From assembly GCF_000471905.2 (NCBI RefSeq), contig NW_006496119.1, positions 1,110,558 through 1,174,557 on the forward strand: DNA of 64,000 nt. The letters run 5' to 3'. This document shows, piece after piece, positions 23,029-33,850 of the stretch. The notes under the pieces were generated by a model that saw only the letters and a list, made by a program, of their open reading frames with translations, had not been told where the DNA came from and made no database searches. Positions within the stretch are counted from its first letter, which is position 1. Each line of letters starts with the position of its first letter. The position numbers and the translations under genes are program-made. The stretch is from Amborella trichopoda (lineage: Eukaryota; Streptophyta; Magnoliopsida; Amborellales; Amborellaceae).

Positions 23029-23560
23029 ATGGATGCTAGAGCTGGCGTTGCTAGTAGATTTAGAGCTGAAACCGGATCTGCAAGATTTGAGTTTCACAAG
23101 AAATTTGAATTGATCTCGCTCAGGGATAAATACAAGTTTGTGGATAAACAAAGTCATTTTGGATGTATGACTTTTTTATTCTTGAAGATTGGAGGTAGTG
23201 TTAAAGCCAATGATATTTTTTATGAATGGGTAACCTTGTTTGAGCAAACTCATTTATCCATGTTGTTTGCTTACTGTGATTTTCCTTCCACTTTCATGGT
23301 CATAGGTTGTTAGGGCATTTCCATTTTTGGATTGCCCAGAGGGGTAATGTTTAACATTAGAAGCCTTTAGATATATATGTTTTCTTGAGTACCTGCTTGA
23401 TGAGAAAGAACTATTGGGAGATCTAAGAATTAAGATGGAGCTCTCTGAGGAAAGGTATGCAATATAGGCTTGTCATTATATGGGCACTTGTCAGAAATGG
23501 ATCAGCAATGATAAAAAATGTTAGTCTGAAAGTTTTCCAATAGTTCGAGATGTATGGAAC
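23029..23560 (+). pseudogene. Possible copia-type gag fragment, heavily decayed
   Basis: An open stretch (23029-23313, ATG at 23029) starts MDARAGVASRFRAE, with ARFEF and later EWVTLFEQTHLSML, which loosely recall the copia gag layout (KFEV..W then EW..LD..A...I). Further on, broken frames give CHYMGTCQKWISNDKKC, which could be a worn CX2CX4HX4C knuckle. Position behind a copia-like PBS supports this, but the similarity is weak; it could be unrelated DNA. Confidence 0.25.
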
Positions 23561-26500
23561 GCCTCCCAGCTCTAGTTTGGTCGTATATCAGCCATTACAA
23601 TGCTCACACTCATGTGAGAATTTAATGTGCCATCAAATGTCTCTACGATGAAGTGTTTTAAGGGAAAGAATCACAAAAATATGTGACATGAGTAGAGCTA
23701 CTTGGGAGTGGAGATATTGATGATACTTTTTTGGAATGTCACTCATCTCAATATATAGAGTTGATAGTATGGTGCTACTCTATGAGTGATAGTAGCACCA
23801 ATATGCATACCAAGGTGGCTAGGCCCAAGGGTAGCGACGAATAAGCGCTAACCTAGTGGCAGTTTCTAAGAAAAAAGGGGACATGGACGTTGAGTGTGTT
23901 GGTAGAAAATGGAGGTGAGGCAAGCGAAGATCTCCAGTATAAAAAGTCAACCTTGCCCTACTATGATCATTGAATAGATCTGTCACTTCACTAGTGTATA
24001 CACTGAGTTGAAGGTGGCATGGATTGTCTACTCCTCTATGTTAATGCTCATGGGGTGCTGGAATGCTCATTTACTTTCAATTAGTTAGATTGTAGAATTG
24101 GGTGCATGAGAACATAACATGGGAGGAAGACACCTTCTTTTAGCTTCCCATGTTCAAGTGTGAAGTGTTAGCATTAGATGGAGAACAATGTTGCTAAGGG
24201 TGCAGTGTGTATAGGCTCATTTGGATCATTATTTGTTTTGGATGGAATATTGTTTTGTTATATTTTCTATGCCCCTGAAACAAAGAGGAGCCCATTTTTC
24301 AGTGTCTAGACACTCTCTGGTTGGCCCTGGATTTTTGCTATTTGTGAGACCAAAAACCCTTTCTTAAAACCTCAGATCCTTTCTTTATGCCTTGGATAAA
24401 GAGAGAAAGCATGTGCTGCACCCCTTATGGTGTATGCGCTTGTGAGCACATAGACGTGATCGGCCTTAGTTTAGATCCTTGCGGCACGGAAACCTGTTCT
24501 TAAAACCGTCGTGCTTTCTCTTCTTGGATGCAAGGAGAAAAGTGTGTGCATGCCCACTAAGGTTCATCTGCATGTATGATGCACGAGGTTGACCTTGATG
24601 TCTGCTAGGATAAGGGTTGGGCAGTGCAGTGTGTGCGGTTCAAGGCAAGAAGAAAGTTTTGTCAGGAAAGGCTTACCTCATAATTGTTGGGTGGGACACA
24701 CCTGGACATATATGCCCTCTTAGATCTTGGTGCTTTTAAGGCGCTCGCAGAAAGCTCTCCGACCTTTTAGCTCGGTTTGGTGCATGCTTCTTTATGTCGT
24801 CACCTGTCCTAGCTCATGCACTTGAATGGATAGGGTCTATAACCCTTTGTTCGCCTCGAGAGGTTTGAGAGGGTGTAGATTTTGGGATTGAGGCGTTTAG
24901 GCTTATGGTTTAAGGATTTAGGCTTGAGGCTTGAAGCTTTGGGCTTGGGGTTTGAGGGTTGGCTAAGCGAGACCACTCAATAATCTTGCTGAGCCTTTAG
25001 GCGTCACTTCCCCTAAGAGGCGATACCGGCGACTTAAGAAAGGTCTTAGGCACTAGGCCTGGGTACCCCAATGAACGCTCCAAAAATGTAATGCTGAATT
25101 AATCAATTAAGATGCTTTAAAAAATACGAGACTCCAATGAACAACCGGATGACAACATACTCGAGGCTAAATTCACCCGTGCATTCCATAATATAGAACA
25201 TAGGTTTCTATATATGTTATTGGGAAAGTTCTAGAGATTTAATCGTCTTTTACAGTTTACATCAGCCTAAACTAGGGCAAATACCTTTGATTCGGGCCTT
25301 GAAATCTATACATGCAATTCTAAGAAAAAAATATAGAATCATGTGGAAATGAAGACAAACCCATGGCCATAGGAACCCATATACATGAACTTAAATGCAG
25401 TCTTATTGTTGTATGATCTGCTCCTCTTTGAGATTGAGCTTCAAGTGGGTCTAAATACAATCATTTTCTCTCTCTTTATCAGATACAATTCATAAAAAAG
25501 TGATATAGGGGACTGATTTTTAACATGCTACATATACAAACTCAAGGTATATGAATCTGGGGTCCATTTCGCAAGCCTCCCATATTTTTATATCTCAATC
25601 GCTCCCATTGAATGAGAGACTATTGGAATTTAGGCATTGAAAGGCCATATTTTCAACATTCTCTCACTTAGCCTTTTGAGGCCTTAATTCATATCTCACT
25701 CTCATTATCATTCACATCCCACTTTCATTATCAATCACATCCATGAAAGTAATTCTCATAAACAATAAAGAGAGGAATAGCAATTAAGTCAATCTCCTTA
25801 ACTACACATCATGTACATGCTAGCTACACAATTATAAACCATTGTATGCTTTATAAGCATGGTCCATTAACGTGGTTGAATAGCACATTCAATGTTCATG
25901 TACTAGTAAAATCAAATGTACTCAACCCTATGCACTTGCAAGAACAAATTATCATGTACTTTATCTATGTCCTCATACATGTCACATAAAGAAACTATGC
26001 ACTAAGTATTTTTGTCTAGTATGGCTTCAGTGGGTCTATGTATCGTATCAATCTTATGTCATACTTCAAATTGTACATAAACTATGAACCATAATCTAAA
26101 TTTTATTTTTTATCTACATCATGCATACACTATGATTACTAGTGAATCACATCACATGTTGTCTATATGCCACCATACCATGTCATATGGATGCTAGTGT
26201 TTCATAAAACGTCTTATAGATGTCCATGTAAAACAATCATCAATCTCATATATGTTTATCTCTATTTTTCCATTCCTTATATGCTCTCTTAATATGCATT
26301 CATATGTTCAAATGCTGATATCAATTTTCAACTAATGCATATTTGTACTCTCTCCAAAGTTCACTGGTAGTACATTTCATTCTCACGCAATGTTCTCCAA
26401 ACCTTCCTCAGTTAGGAGTTGGTACCTTGTTCATTCAAAATTAAGGTTTGGGAGTAGAGCTTAGACTATCATGCAATCTAATCACCATTCAGTAAACTCA

Positions 26501-26716
26501 ATTTCCAATTAACATCATATTCGGATTAGATGGCTAGCATGTGCTACCATGAACCTATTTATTAAGTCTAAATCCAAGATCAAAGATGTTCACTTATACA
26601 TATCTGAGCAACCAAGCATATTGAAAGTTTGAATTAGTAAGGACAATATATCATGTAATATGGGAGTTATCAAAGTCTCTTGGATATCTCTTACATTTAA
26701 TCTCATTATTCATCTC
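23561..26716. other. Gene-free DNA with telomere-like patch
   Basis: No supported protein or RNA gene is present. A patch at 24,895-24,964 is made of degenerate heptamers. The rest is AT-rich with many stops on both strands. Immediately left of the E3 LTR, ATCTC (26712-26716) is the candidate target-site duplication. Confidence 0.4.
24895..24964 (+). repeat. Degenerate telomere-like heptamers
   Basis: Ten consecutive 7-bp units stay in register: GTTTAGG, CTTATGG, TTTAAGG, ATTTAGG, CTTGAGG, CTTGAAG, CTTTGGG, CTTGGGG, TTTGAGG and a partial one. The plant telomere unit is TTTAGGG. It could also be chance G/T-rich slippage. Confidence 0.4.
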
Positions 26717-28620
26717 TGGTTAGGTGCCTCGATCTCTCCTCCCCGAATCTAGGTGATCGCGTGCCATGTGTCTCGGGTTGGAATAACCTCCGACTTAAGA
26801 TCGCTCTCTCGGGAACCTCGTTCACAAAACAAGGGCTGGTGTAGTGAGAGAGAAATTTTAACGTGAGGTGGGAACCAACCTCACCTAAGTCTGTGACTTA
26901 CTCGGGACGACTCTCGTGGGAGCCCTCTTAGATCATGACGGATAGCCCTCTAGCTGCTTCAGTTGGTTCGAAATCGCCTCTATTGACATGCAATCTCCTT
27001 GTTTTCTGCACAATATTATCATGGTTAACTTGCAATTCAAGTGGGCCAAGGTACCCACCCTTGTCTTAGGGCAATGCACATTCATAAGTGAGGGGGATGA
27101 AGTGAAAGGTTGGAATAATGGAAGAGAAGGGAATGAGACTAGCATGATAGCTGAACCAATGACCAACTCGGAGTGATAGCAAGACGGACATGGTACTCAA
27201 GACCAGCATGACGGTAATACTACTCAAAACCGAGGTTGATGTGATGGTCCTAATCTGGTATGGTAGCAAGATGGGCATGGTACTCAGGACCAGCACGACG
27301 ACAATACTACTCAAAACCGAGGTTGATATGAAGGTCCTAAGCAATTTAACATCGTGCCGCTAGGACCTGCACTTTGGCTTAAGGTAATATGACTTGGACC
27401 ATGGTTAATGTAGTTTAAAGTCATCCAACTAGGACCATGCATTTTAAGGTTGTGCAACTAGATCTTTGCTATAGTTTAAGGTCATATAGTTTGGACCACG
27501 CAGTTGAGGGTCGTGCATTTGGGCCATGGCTGTTCCGTTTAAGGTCATGCAGCACGGACTATTATGTAGGTTTCCATGTAGGTGAAGCTCCATAGGGGAT
27601 ATGCTTGTGGATAGCAATCTGACTCACTGGGGCTGAAACAGTTAAGACTATACACAAGCAGAGAGCTTTAGATGAAGATGGTGACCCTACGAGGAGTAGC
27701 AGATGGAAATGAACTCCACTCATGATTAAGAGGGCAAGTGTGACTCCACAGGGATAATGAGCAATGACATGGATGTAACTCTGTTGAGGATGACAAGCTA
27801 GAGCACAGATGCAACCCCACCAGGAGTTGAAAAGAGAAGAACGACTCTGTGGAGATAATGGGTTGTGGTACGGATATGACTCCTATTAGGGATGTTGGTG
27901 TGAAACATACCTATTGGGGATTGAAGGGATAAGGCGACCCTCTTTTTCTTTTTGCATACACCTAACTCCACTGGAGTTGTTGATGGAATATGCCTAACTC
28001 CATTGGGGATGTTGATGGAATACACCTGGTGAAGAGGTGCGCCCATTTCACAATTTAAAGTCATGCGTATGGACTATTTATCGAGCTGTACATTACAAGT
28101 TTTGAGGTCTTGTAGCTTGGACTGTCACTATGCATTTTATAGTCATGCAGCTAGGACCATGCAATTTAAGGTCGTTCAACTAGACCTCTGCTATAGTTTA
28201 AAGTCATATAGTTTGGACCATGCAATGGGTCATGTATTTTGACCATATGGTAAGGGAATGTGACTTGCTAGGGAACAGAGTCGTAACAAAAAAGTAGACT
28301 ATGAGGAGTGAGACTATGGTACAGAGAATGAAATTCTTGCAGATTCAAAACGAAGGTCCAGATGGGAGTGCCATGGCATGCGCCCTTGATGAAGGGAACG
28401 CAACGTTAGTCCCTTGTGAAGCGCACATGGCAATACCTTCTGGTAAAGTGCACGATGGTGGCTTTTGGGTGAGGCACGTGTGATTTTAAGTCGTCACCAA
28501 GCACGCGGCAATAACTCCTTGGTGAAGTGTGTCGTGATAACCCTTTCGGGTCTCAGACTTGACGCACCCCTGCCTGGTCTTATTACCGTCTGAAGATGAG
28601 GACTGGAGCATCATTTTGAA
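26717..28620 (-). repeat. 3' LTR of E3, reverse orientation, core deleted
   Basis: On the - strand the U5 end (27060-26717) matches 40,150-40,533, including the GACTTACTC complement of GTAAGT at about 26,895. Going right it passes an 87-bp repeat, GACCTTAAAC arrays, ATCCCC-type arrays (27,570-28,060), a second GACCTTAAAC array and CACGCGGCAATAACTCC units (28,380-28,540, like 44,200-44,420). The TATA, poly(A) and GA/CT core is missing. Confidence 0.7.
27178..27345 (-). repeat. 87-bp tandem repeat, two units
   Basis: AAGACGGACATGGTACTCA at 27181 recurs as AAGATGGGCATGGTACTCA at 27268, 87 bp on, and the rest of the unit follows in step. A related but more diverged pair lies in LTR3 (39,925-40,060). 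Confidence 0.75.
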
Positions 28621-28651
28621 GTTGTGAGAAGAATAGTGTGGCACTGCTGAG

Positions 28652-28659
28652 TATAAAAG
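28652..28659 (+). promoter_or_regulatory. TATA box of the antisense PMD gene (E3)
   Basis: TATAAAAG is followed by GGAGAAAACCCC, and the block is conserved with E1 (minus strand 11268-11230). It lies about 0.93 kb upstream of the ATG at 29588, with a GA-repeat leader from 28,717. It is antisense to the retroelement and so cannot serve the element's own gag. Confidence 0.55.
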
Positions 28660-29587
28660 GGAGAAAACCCCATTTTATTGTTTTACGGAGAGGTAAAACA
28701 GTGGAAGAGAGTTTTCTAGAGAGAGAGAGAGAGCTGGAGCTTCCATCAAGAGACTTCTAGCAAGAGTTTCCTTCCAATACCTGCAGCATACAAGCCTTTA
28801 GGAGTTTTCTAGTGAGCTTGAGTAGGTCTCGAACCTTCACAACGTGATTGCGAACATTTTCTGAGAGTGCGAAGGTTTTTTGAGCAGGGAACACTGGCTA
28901 CTCAGAGTTTTGCCAGAGCTTTTCCAGTGAAACTACAAGAGTGACAGTGGTGCTCTATCGAAGTTCTAGTGCTCTTTCGGTAGCTCCGTAGTTGCCGTCA
29001 GGTTGGAAAAGATTCAGGGGATTTTGACGGTCTAAAGAGAAGAAGGAGGAGCAGTAGTGGACTCACCGGAAGCACAGTGAAGTTTCGGTGAGTTGTTGCG
29101 AACTGCATAAGTGTGAAGAAGGGAGAAGGAAAATCCGTAGGTCACAAGGGAGCTTTTGTAGGAATTTTTGTGACTTTACGTTAGCTTCAATCACCGGTGA
29201 AGAAAGAGAATAGACGGCGAAGGGTTTTCCAGCGAGTACTAGTGAGTTCTTGGCAAAGAGGGGAAACACAAGTGAGAACCCAACATGTTGCGAGGACATA
29301 ACTGTTGAGGAGGTGAAGGGTCGTGGGACAGCGAACAGTCACCCTCCGCATGCGCGGTGACAGGCCACCCCACGAGTGTCAGGCAGCGTGCCCAGAATTT
29401 GAGGGAAGTGGTGTGCCACACATGTGACACGTGCAAACAGCAGGAGTGCAAGTGTTTCTGCTTTACTTCGGTAGACGGTGAAAGCCCATCTTTGATCGTG
29501 CGACGACGATAGCCCATCTTTGGTCGTGAGACAACGATAGCCTCTCTTAACCCCTTGCGTGCGGCAGTGGAACCTTTGTCTTAACTC
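28660..29587 (+). other. 5' leader of the antisense PMD gene
   Basis: 28,690-29,100 has homologs at 10,750-11,220 (-), 44,031-44,180 (-), 36,790-37,205 (-) and 63,480-64,000 (-), always upstream of the same antisense module. Nothing in it looks like protein. An unspliced leader or an intron are both possible. Confidence 0.45.
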
Positions 29588-31560
29588 ATGGCCCAACCCT
29601 CAAGCGCTATCCTAGAAGTGAAGAACCTTCAACGAGCAGAGGAGCTTGGCACCAACGAAATCACTGGTGAAAGCTTGGTGAGAGGTGAGCCAATCTCTCT
29701 CACGGAAAGCTTATGCGAATCGAAGTGGCCCTTGAGTGTTACTTTTGTGAGCATCCCCGTCCGGTTTGGGGTGAGAGAAGACAGTGACGACAATGTGAGA
29801 GTAGAGACAGGGGTAGGCCTCCTGCATTACCTACATTGGAATATAGCCTCGAGCGGGGACTTGCTGACGTTAAGCAAGAGGATGGTAAAAACCACAAGCA
29901 TGAAATGGTCTTCTTCTTGTTTGCGGGTTCAAGGGGAGCACCAATATTTGAAGGGTTACTCATCATGGACTATGAGAGTGCTGAGCTGTTTCATAACTAT
30001 TTTGAGGCGGGCGTCGCTACTGGCCGCCATCCAATGCTCGGCGAGCTATTATGACTGTTGATCAAACACGGTCAAAGTATTGCTGGAAACTTGGAGCCAT
30101 GTCAGCAATACATGGCTGCTTGATCGTGGGGAGGCAGGAATATCAGTGATGGACCTGCAATTCAATGGTGGGCTACCGCTCCTCGGCACTATATATGACG
30201 AGTTTGTACCCCCGAACTTAGTCATCTTTGGAGGGGAAAGAGTCGGGAAATCAGCTAGACTTCAGGAACTGTTTGAGATCTACCAGGAACTCTACGATGT
30301 GCCCAAAAGTGGATGGGTATCCTTCGTCAAATGGATAGCATTTTTCTATGGCAACTGCACAAATGAAGTCGGCTTGGTGCCATGGAAGAAGGCGTCTGTA
30401 GAGGAAGCTCCTCCAGTCTTTGAGTTGCGGAAGGAGAATATGCATATCTTCCTGACAGCTTACCTGGTATGTTTCTTATGCAAGTTTTCTCTACCAGGAG
30501 GGGAAGACATTATTCGTCCAGTCACATTCTATGTGGCCTGTGACATGGAGCGGGGAAAAGAGTATGCACTCGCACAGTCAGTCCTGTGTAGCATCTATTA
30601 TGGTCTGGGTGCCATTTCCAGGGGGAGACTGTATCAAGGAGAGGAAAGAGGAAACAACATAGTAGATGGTGAGGCCTTCCCAGGGAATTTCAAAACCCAT
30701 TTCCCAATCCATTATATTTATGGCTAGCTAGGAGCTTACTTCCCCGAAACATACCTCAAAAGTAGGGTGTTGAAAAATACCATCTGTCGTTCCCTTTTGA
30801 AGATTGCCGGGCATAAGGCAATTTTTCGCACTCCTGGTCATGCACGCAATTTGTTCTATAATAACCATCTTCACATTACCCAGGTTGCATTCTCAGTCGG
30901 AGGCTTTATAAAGCGTGCGCTCGTTGACGAGCTGGGCCACATCCTAGATGGTGATTTCACCAGCCAAAATGAGCTGATGTTTATGCTTAGCGTCAGGGGC
31001 GGGCGGAGTCCTTGCCTACCGCACCATCCATAGTGCGAAGCTTGAGGGATACTTCCCTCATCGATTCGCCTAATAGCATTGGCTAGATCAAGGATGTCCA
31101 TTTTCAGTGTTCTTCGAGAAGCGGCATAGCAAGGCTTCTAGTAGGAAGAAGGACCAGTTGGGAACCCACTAAAAGTCTTGGCTCTCAAGGCAAATTCGCA
31201 CTGCTTGGGCCACATGCTTGGAGGCTACCAAGACCAACAAGTATGTGTTGCCCCATTTTGGCAGGACAGTTCGGGAGACAGAAACCCATGAACGCTGGTG
31301 GTGGATCACCGGTAAGGGGTATTGGGACGTGGACCACCCTTGAAATGGGGAGAGTATTCGCTGGAGTCAAGATACAAGGCATCGGAACTCTCCTACGCGA
31401 GATATTCACTCTAGGCTTCCCCCATCACTGGTGCGAGATTGGGCGGCCACATCAGATTGTTGGAGACAAGTTCAAGCCCAGATTTCTCATTATGGAGAAT
31501 GAGACAGGGAGTATTTTTGACAATCTTTATGTGATCTTCCGATAGAAAGAGGGTCTCAAA
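29588..31560 (+). pseudogene. Plant-mobile-domain protein, N-terminal half, copy 1 (antisense in E3)
   Basis: ATG at 29588 (CATGGCC context). One frame runs to about 31,020 with in-frame stops only at 30059 and 30725, then shifts. Both stops are single-codon losses: copy 2 has DRCSNTV where this copy has DC-stop-SNTV, and WLKAYF where this copy has stop-LGAYF. Landmarks are LVRGEPISLTE, ETWSHVSNTWLL, a GLPLLG-YDEFVPPN-VIFGG block, WVSFVKWIAFFYG, FLTAYLVCFLCKFSL, FYVACDMERGKEYALAQSVL, IYYGLGAISRG and FPIHYIYG. This order and spacing fit the 'aminotransferase-like, plant mobile domain' family (MAIN/MAIL relatives and many TE-borne copies). The biochemical role is unknown; in host relatives it concerns gene silencing and genome stability. 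It lies antisense to E3 gag, with its own upstream TATA box. Confidence 0.65.
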
Positions 31561-33317
31561 GTTCCCGGGTTCGAGACCTGCCCGGTCAAGGACATAAATG
31601 AACTCATAGGTAGTGGTCCGCCCAACAAGTTGGCCACCAGTTCCTCCAAAACGGGCACATCCAAGGCTGTTACACCTGAGTAGGCGAAACGAAAGAAGAG
31701 AAAGTGGGTTACCCCAACAGCTCCCCTCGCTCTGGCAAAGAAGGCAACTAAGGCTCCTAAACGTAGGGGGCGTAAGCTCCCAACAGTCACAGAGCTAGAG
31801 GGCGGTTCCTCACCATCGACTTCTTCAGAGTTCTAAGTGTCCCATGCTATTGCATCATTGTCCTCTATTCATGAGGATTCTCCTTCTCTTTCTTTTGAAC
31901 CTTCTTCTGGCCCTTCAGAGGCTCAGGTCGGTGCCTCAGATCCCATAGCCTCGATCGAAATTACTTCAGACTAGGGAGTGACGTCCGTGGCATAAGGGGA
32001 GGGTCCAGCCCTGATGGAGGTGAATGGGGTTGTTGAGACCAACCATGATGAGGTGATCGAGGCAAAGAGGTCCTCTGGTACTCAGAAGGTTGCAGTGCCT
32101 ACCAAGGAAAGGGAAGCCCCAGTAGAGCACGTGGTCATAGAAGAGGCTAGAGCCCCAGGGACTGAAGAGGGGCCACTCGAGCAGTAGGAAGTTGCTGCCC
32201 CAGGTGATGTAGTTGTAGTGGATGAAAAGGCAGGACATCCCCAGGGATCAGACTTTGAGGCCCCAGAGGCAGTACCTCTGGCAGCAGAAGAGGCAGACCC
32301 CATAGAAGAGTCCATGGCTGAACTGACTACTTAGGAAGGCATGGGCACAACAAAAGAAGAGAGAGGGACAGAGCCAACTAAGGAGGTGGCAGCGGTTTAA
32401 GAAAAGGGAGGACAAGAAGAAGAGGCTGCCCCATGCAAAAGGGGCAGTGAGGTGATGGTCCAGGATGGGGATCTAGCTGAAGTTTCCCTGGTTGTCGAGG
32501 CAGAAGCCAGCCCCACGAGATCCGAAGCCATTGAACGCAAAGAACAATGGTAAATCCAGCCACCGAAGTCATGCCTTTCGAAATTGAGGTTGCCCCAAAG
32601 ATACAAGGGACAATTCTACCTGAGGTTTCAGCAGATCCCATAGCTGCAGTTGGGGATTCATTTGCTACGATTGCATCTACTGCACTGCCTAGGCCCACTT
32701 TTAGCAGGATGCTGGGTGTCTTCTTTGAGATGCTTCGAACGGGCCTCCAAAAGCTGAAGGAGCTACCCCTCGAAGAGCTTGAAACAATGATCCTATAGCT
32801 GAGGGGAATCGTCATAGGGAGTGCGCCAGAAGTCCTCCCTGATTTTGATGGCATTGCCAATGAGCTGGAGGGGTGGAGTATGAGGGCTCTACAGGTAGAA
32901 GAGACTGCAGGGCGACTGGGAGTCTCGCAGCTAGAGTCATTGGAGGCTTCTTTGGCATAGATCCGAGAGTTGGCAAAGGCCCAGGTAGAGGAGAGGGAAG
33001 CTATCGTCTCCCAGAAGTCCACCCTTGTCGAGAAGGCTACAGTGCGTCATAACAAGGTGATGACTTTGAGGGCGAAGATTGCTAAGTGAGCACAGGAGCT
33101 CGAAAGACTGGAGAAGGAGATGGCAGCTTGGGAGGCCGAAGATAAGGAGCCAAGCCAGAAGTTGCTTGACCTCAAGTATTCCTTGAGCGAGAAGCTAAAT
33201 TTAGTAGAGCATGAAGCTAGACTAGTGACCGAACTGAGAGGGGGCATCGAGCGAGCGAGGGCCTCGATCGAAGAGTGCAGGGGAAAGGTCAATGAGATCA
33301 TTTACCATTTTTTATAG
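31561..33317 (+). pseudogene. PMD protein C-terminal half, copy 1: acidic linker and coiled coil
   Basis: After a broken stretch, frames at 31,990-32,520 encode a Glu/Ala/Val-rich acidic linker (VIEEARAPGTEEGPLE, EAPEAVPLAAEEADPIEE). Then 32547-33317 encodes MLGVFFEMLRTGLQKLKELP and a heptad-rich tail (LERLEKEMAAWEAEDKEP, LLDLKYSLSEKLNLVEHEAR) with three stops. The last residues, ECRGKVNEIIYHF, parallel ACSAEINKMIDSF at the end of copy 2 on the other strand. If read through, the whole product would be about 1,200 residues. No known domain beyond the coiled coil is recognised. Confidence 0.55.
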
Positions 33318-33850
33318 TGCCTTCTTTATATTTTTCTCTTTATCTATTCTATTATAATGAAAAGGCACTTGTAATATGATCCATAATGAATGAAATAATT
33401 CTTTTCTCTTTCTATGTGATGTATGTCTCTTTGTTTTTTTTCTTCTACGTTGCTTTTGCCCCTTCGCCATGTGAGACAAAAAAGGACAGCCCGCTCCTTG
33501 ATTCGTCTTTTGACAGCTTTCCATGGCTCCATTGGCCTTGCATGGGGGAGCCATTGCTTCCTCACCACTTAGCGTTTGATTTGACAAGGGTTCATAATCT
33601 ATGATTCTCATGATTTGGGGTCACTTGGTACTGACCCCGAGCTGGGTGACGCTTCATGAATTTGAATCATGTCATAAGCCTCGGGGGAATAAGAGCTCGA
33701 AGATGGCTCGGTCTTGGCTTGGGCTACTAGGGCATAGGCGGCTATCAAGAATCTAGGCGCCTAGGCTAGCATCTTTCTTAGGCACTTCCGCTGCGACTAG
33801 CTGAGGCTGGTGCCTTCGAGTTTTCTATTTAGAGTGTTAAAGTCTAGGCA
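33318..33850. other. Tail-to-tail junction of PMD gene and E3 sense frame
   Basis: The + strand after the PMD stop is AT/CT-rich, with AATGAATGAAATAATTC (33,383-33,400), a plausible poly(A) region. On the - strand 33640-33500 encodes YEPLSNQTLSGEEA, which matches YEPLANQTLRGEKA at 59,215-59,265 in E6. From 33,650 to 33,850 (-) a fragment of the gag tail (equivalent to E6 57,140-57,200) is joined directly, so protease and segment X are deleted in this copy. Confidence 0.5.

Noticed and set aside
17461..26716. A search by eye for tRNA, rRNA, snRNA or host genes
   Set aside because: No cloverleaf with B-box, no rRNA signature and no multi-exon protein pattern was seen; a covariance-model scan would be needed to exclude small RNAs.
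32378..33301. Serine-rich minus-strand frames
   Set aside because: They are mirror frames of the Glu-rich and coiled-coil coding part of the PMD gene on the + strand.
29588..33317. PMD gene as a host MAIN/MAIL-type gene
   Set aside because: No intron-exon structure is evident, it is broken, and a co-linear copy lies in the same antisense position of another element, so a retroelement component is more likely.
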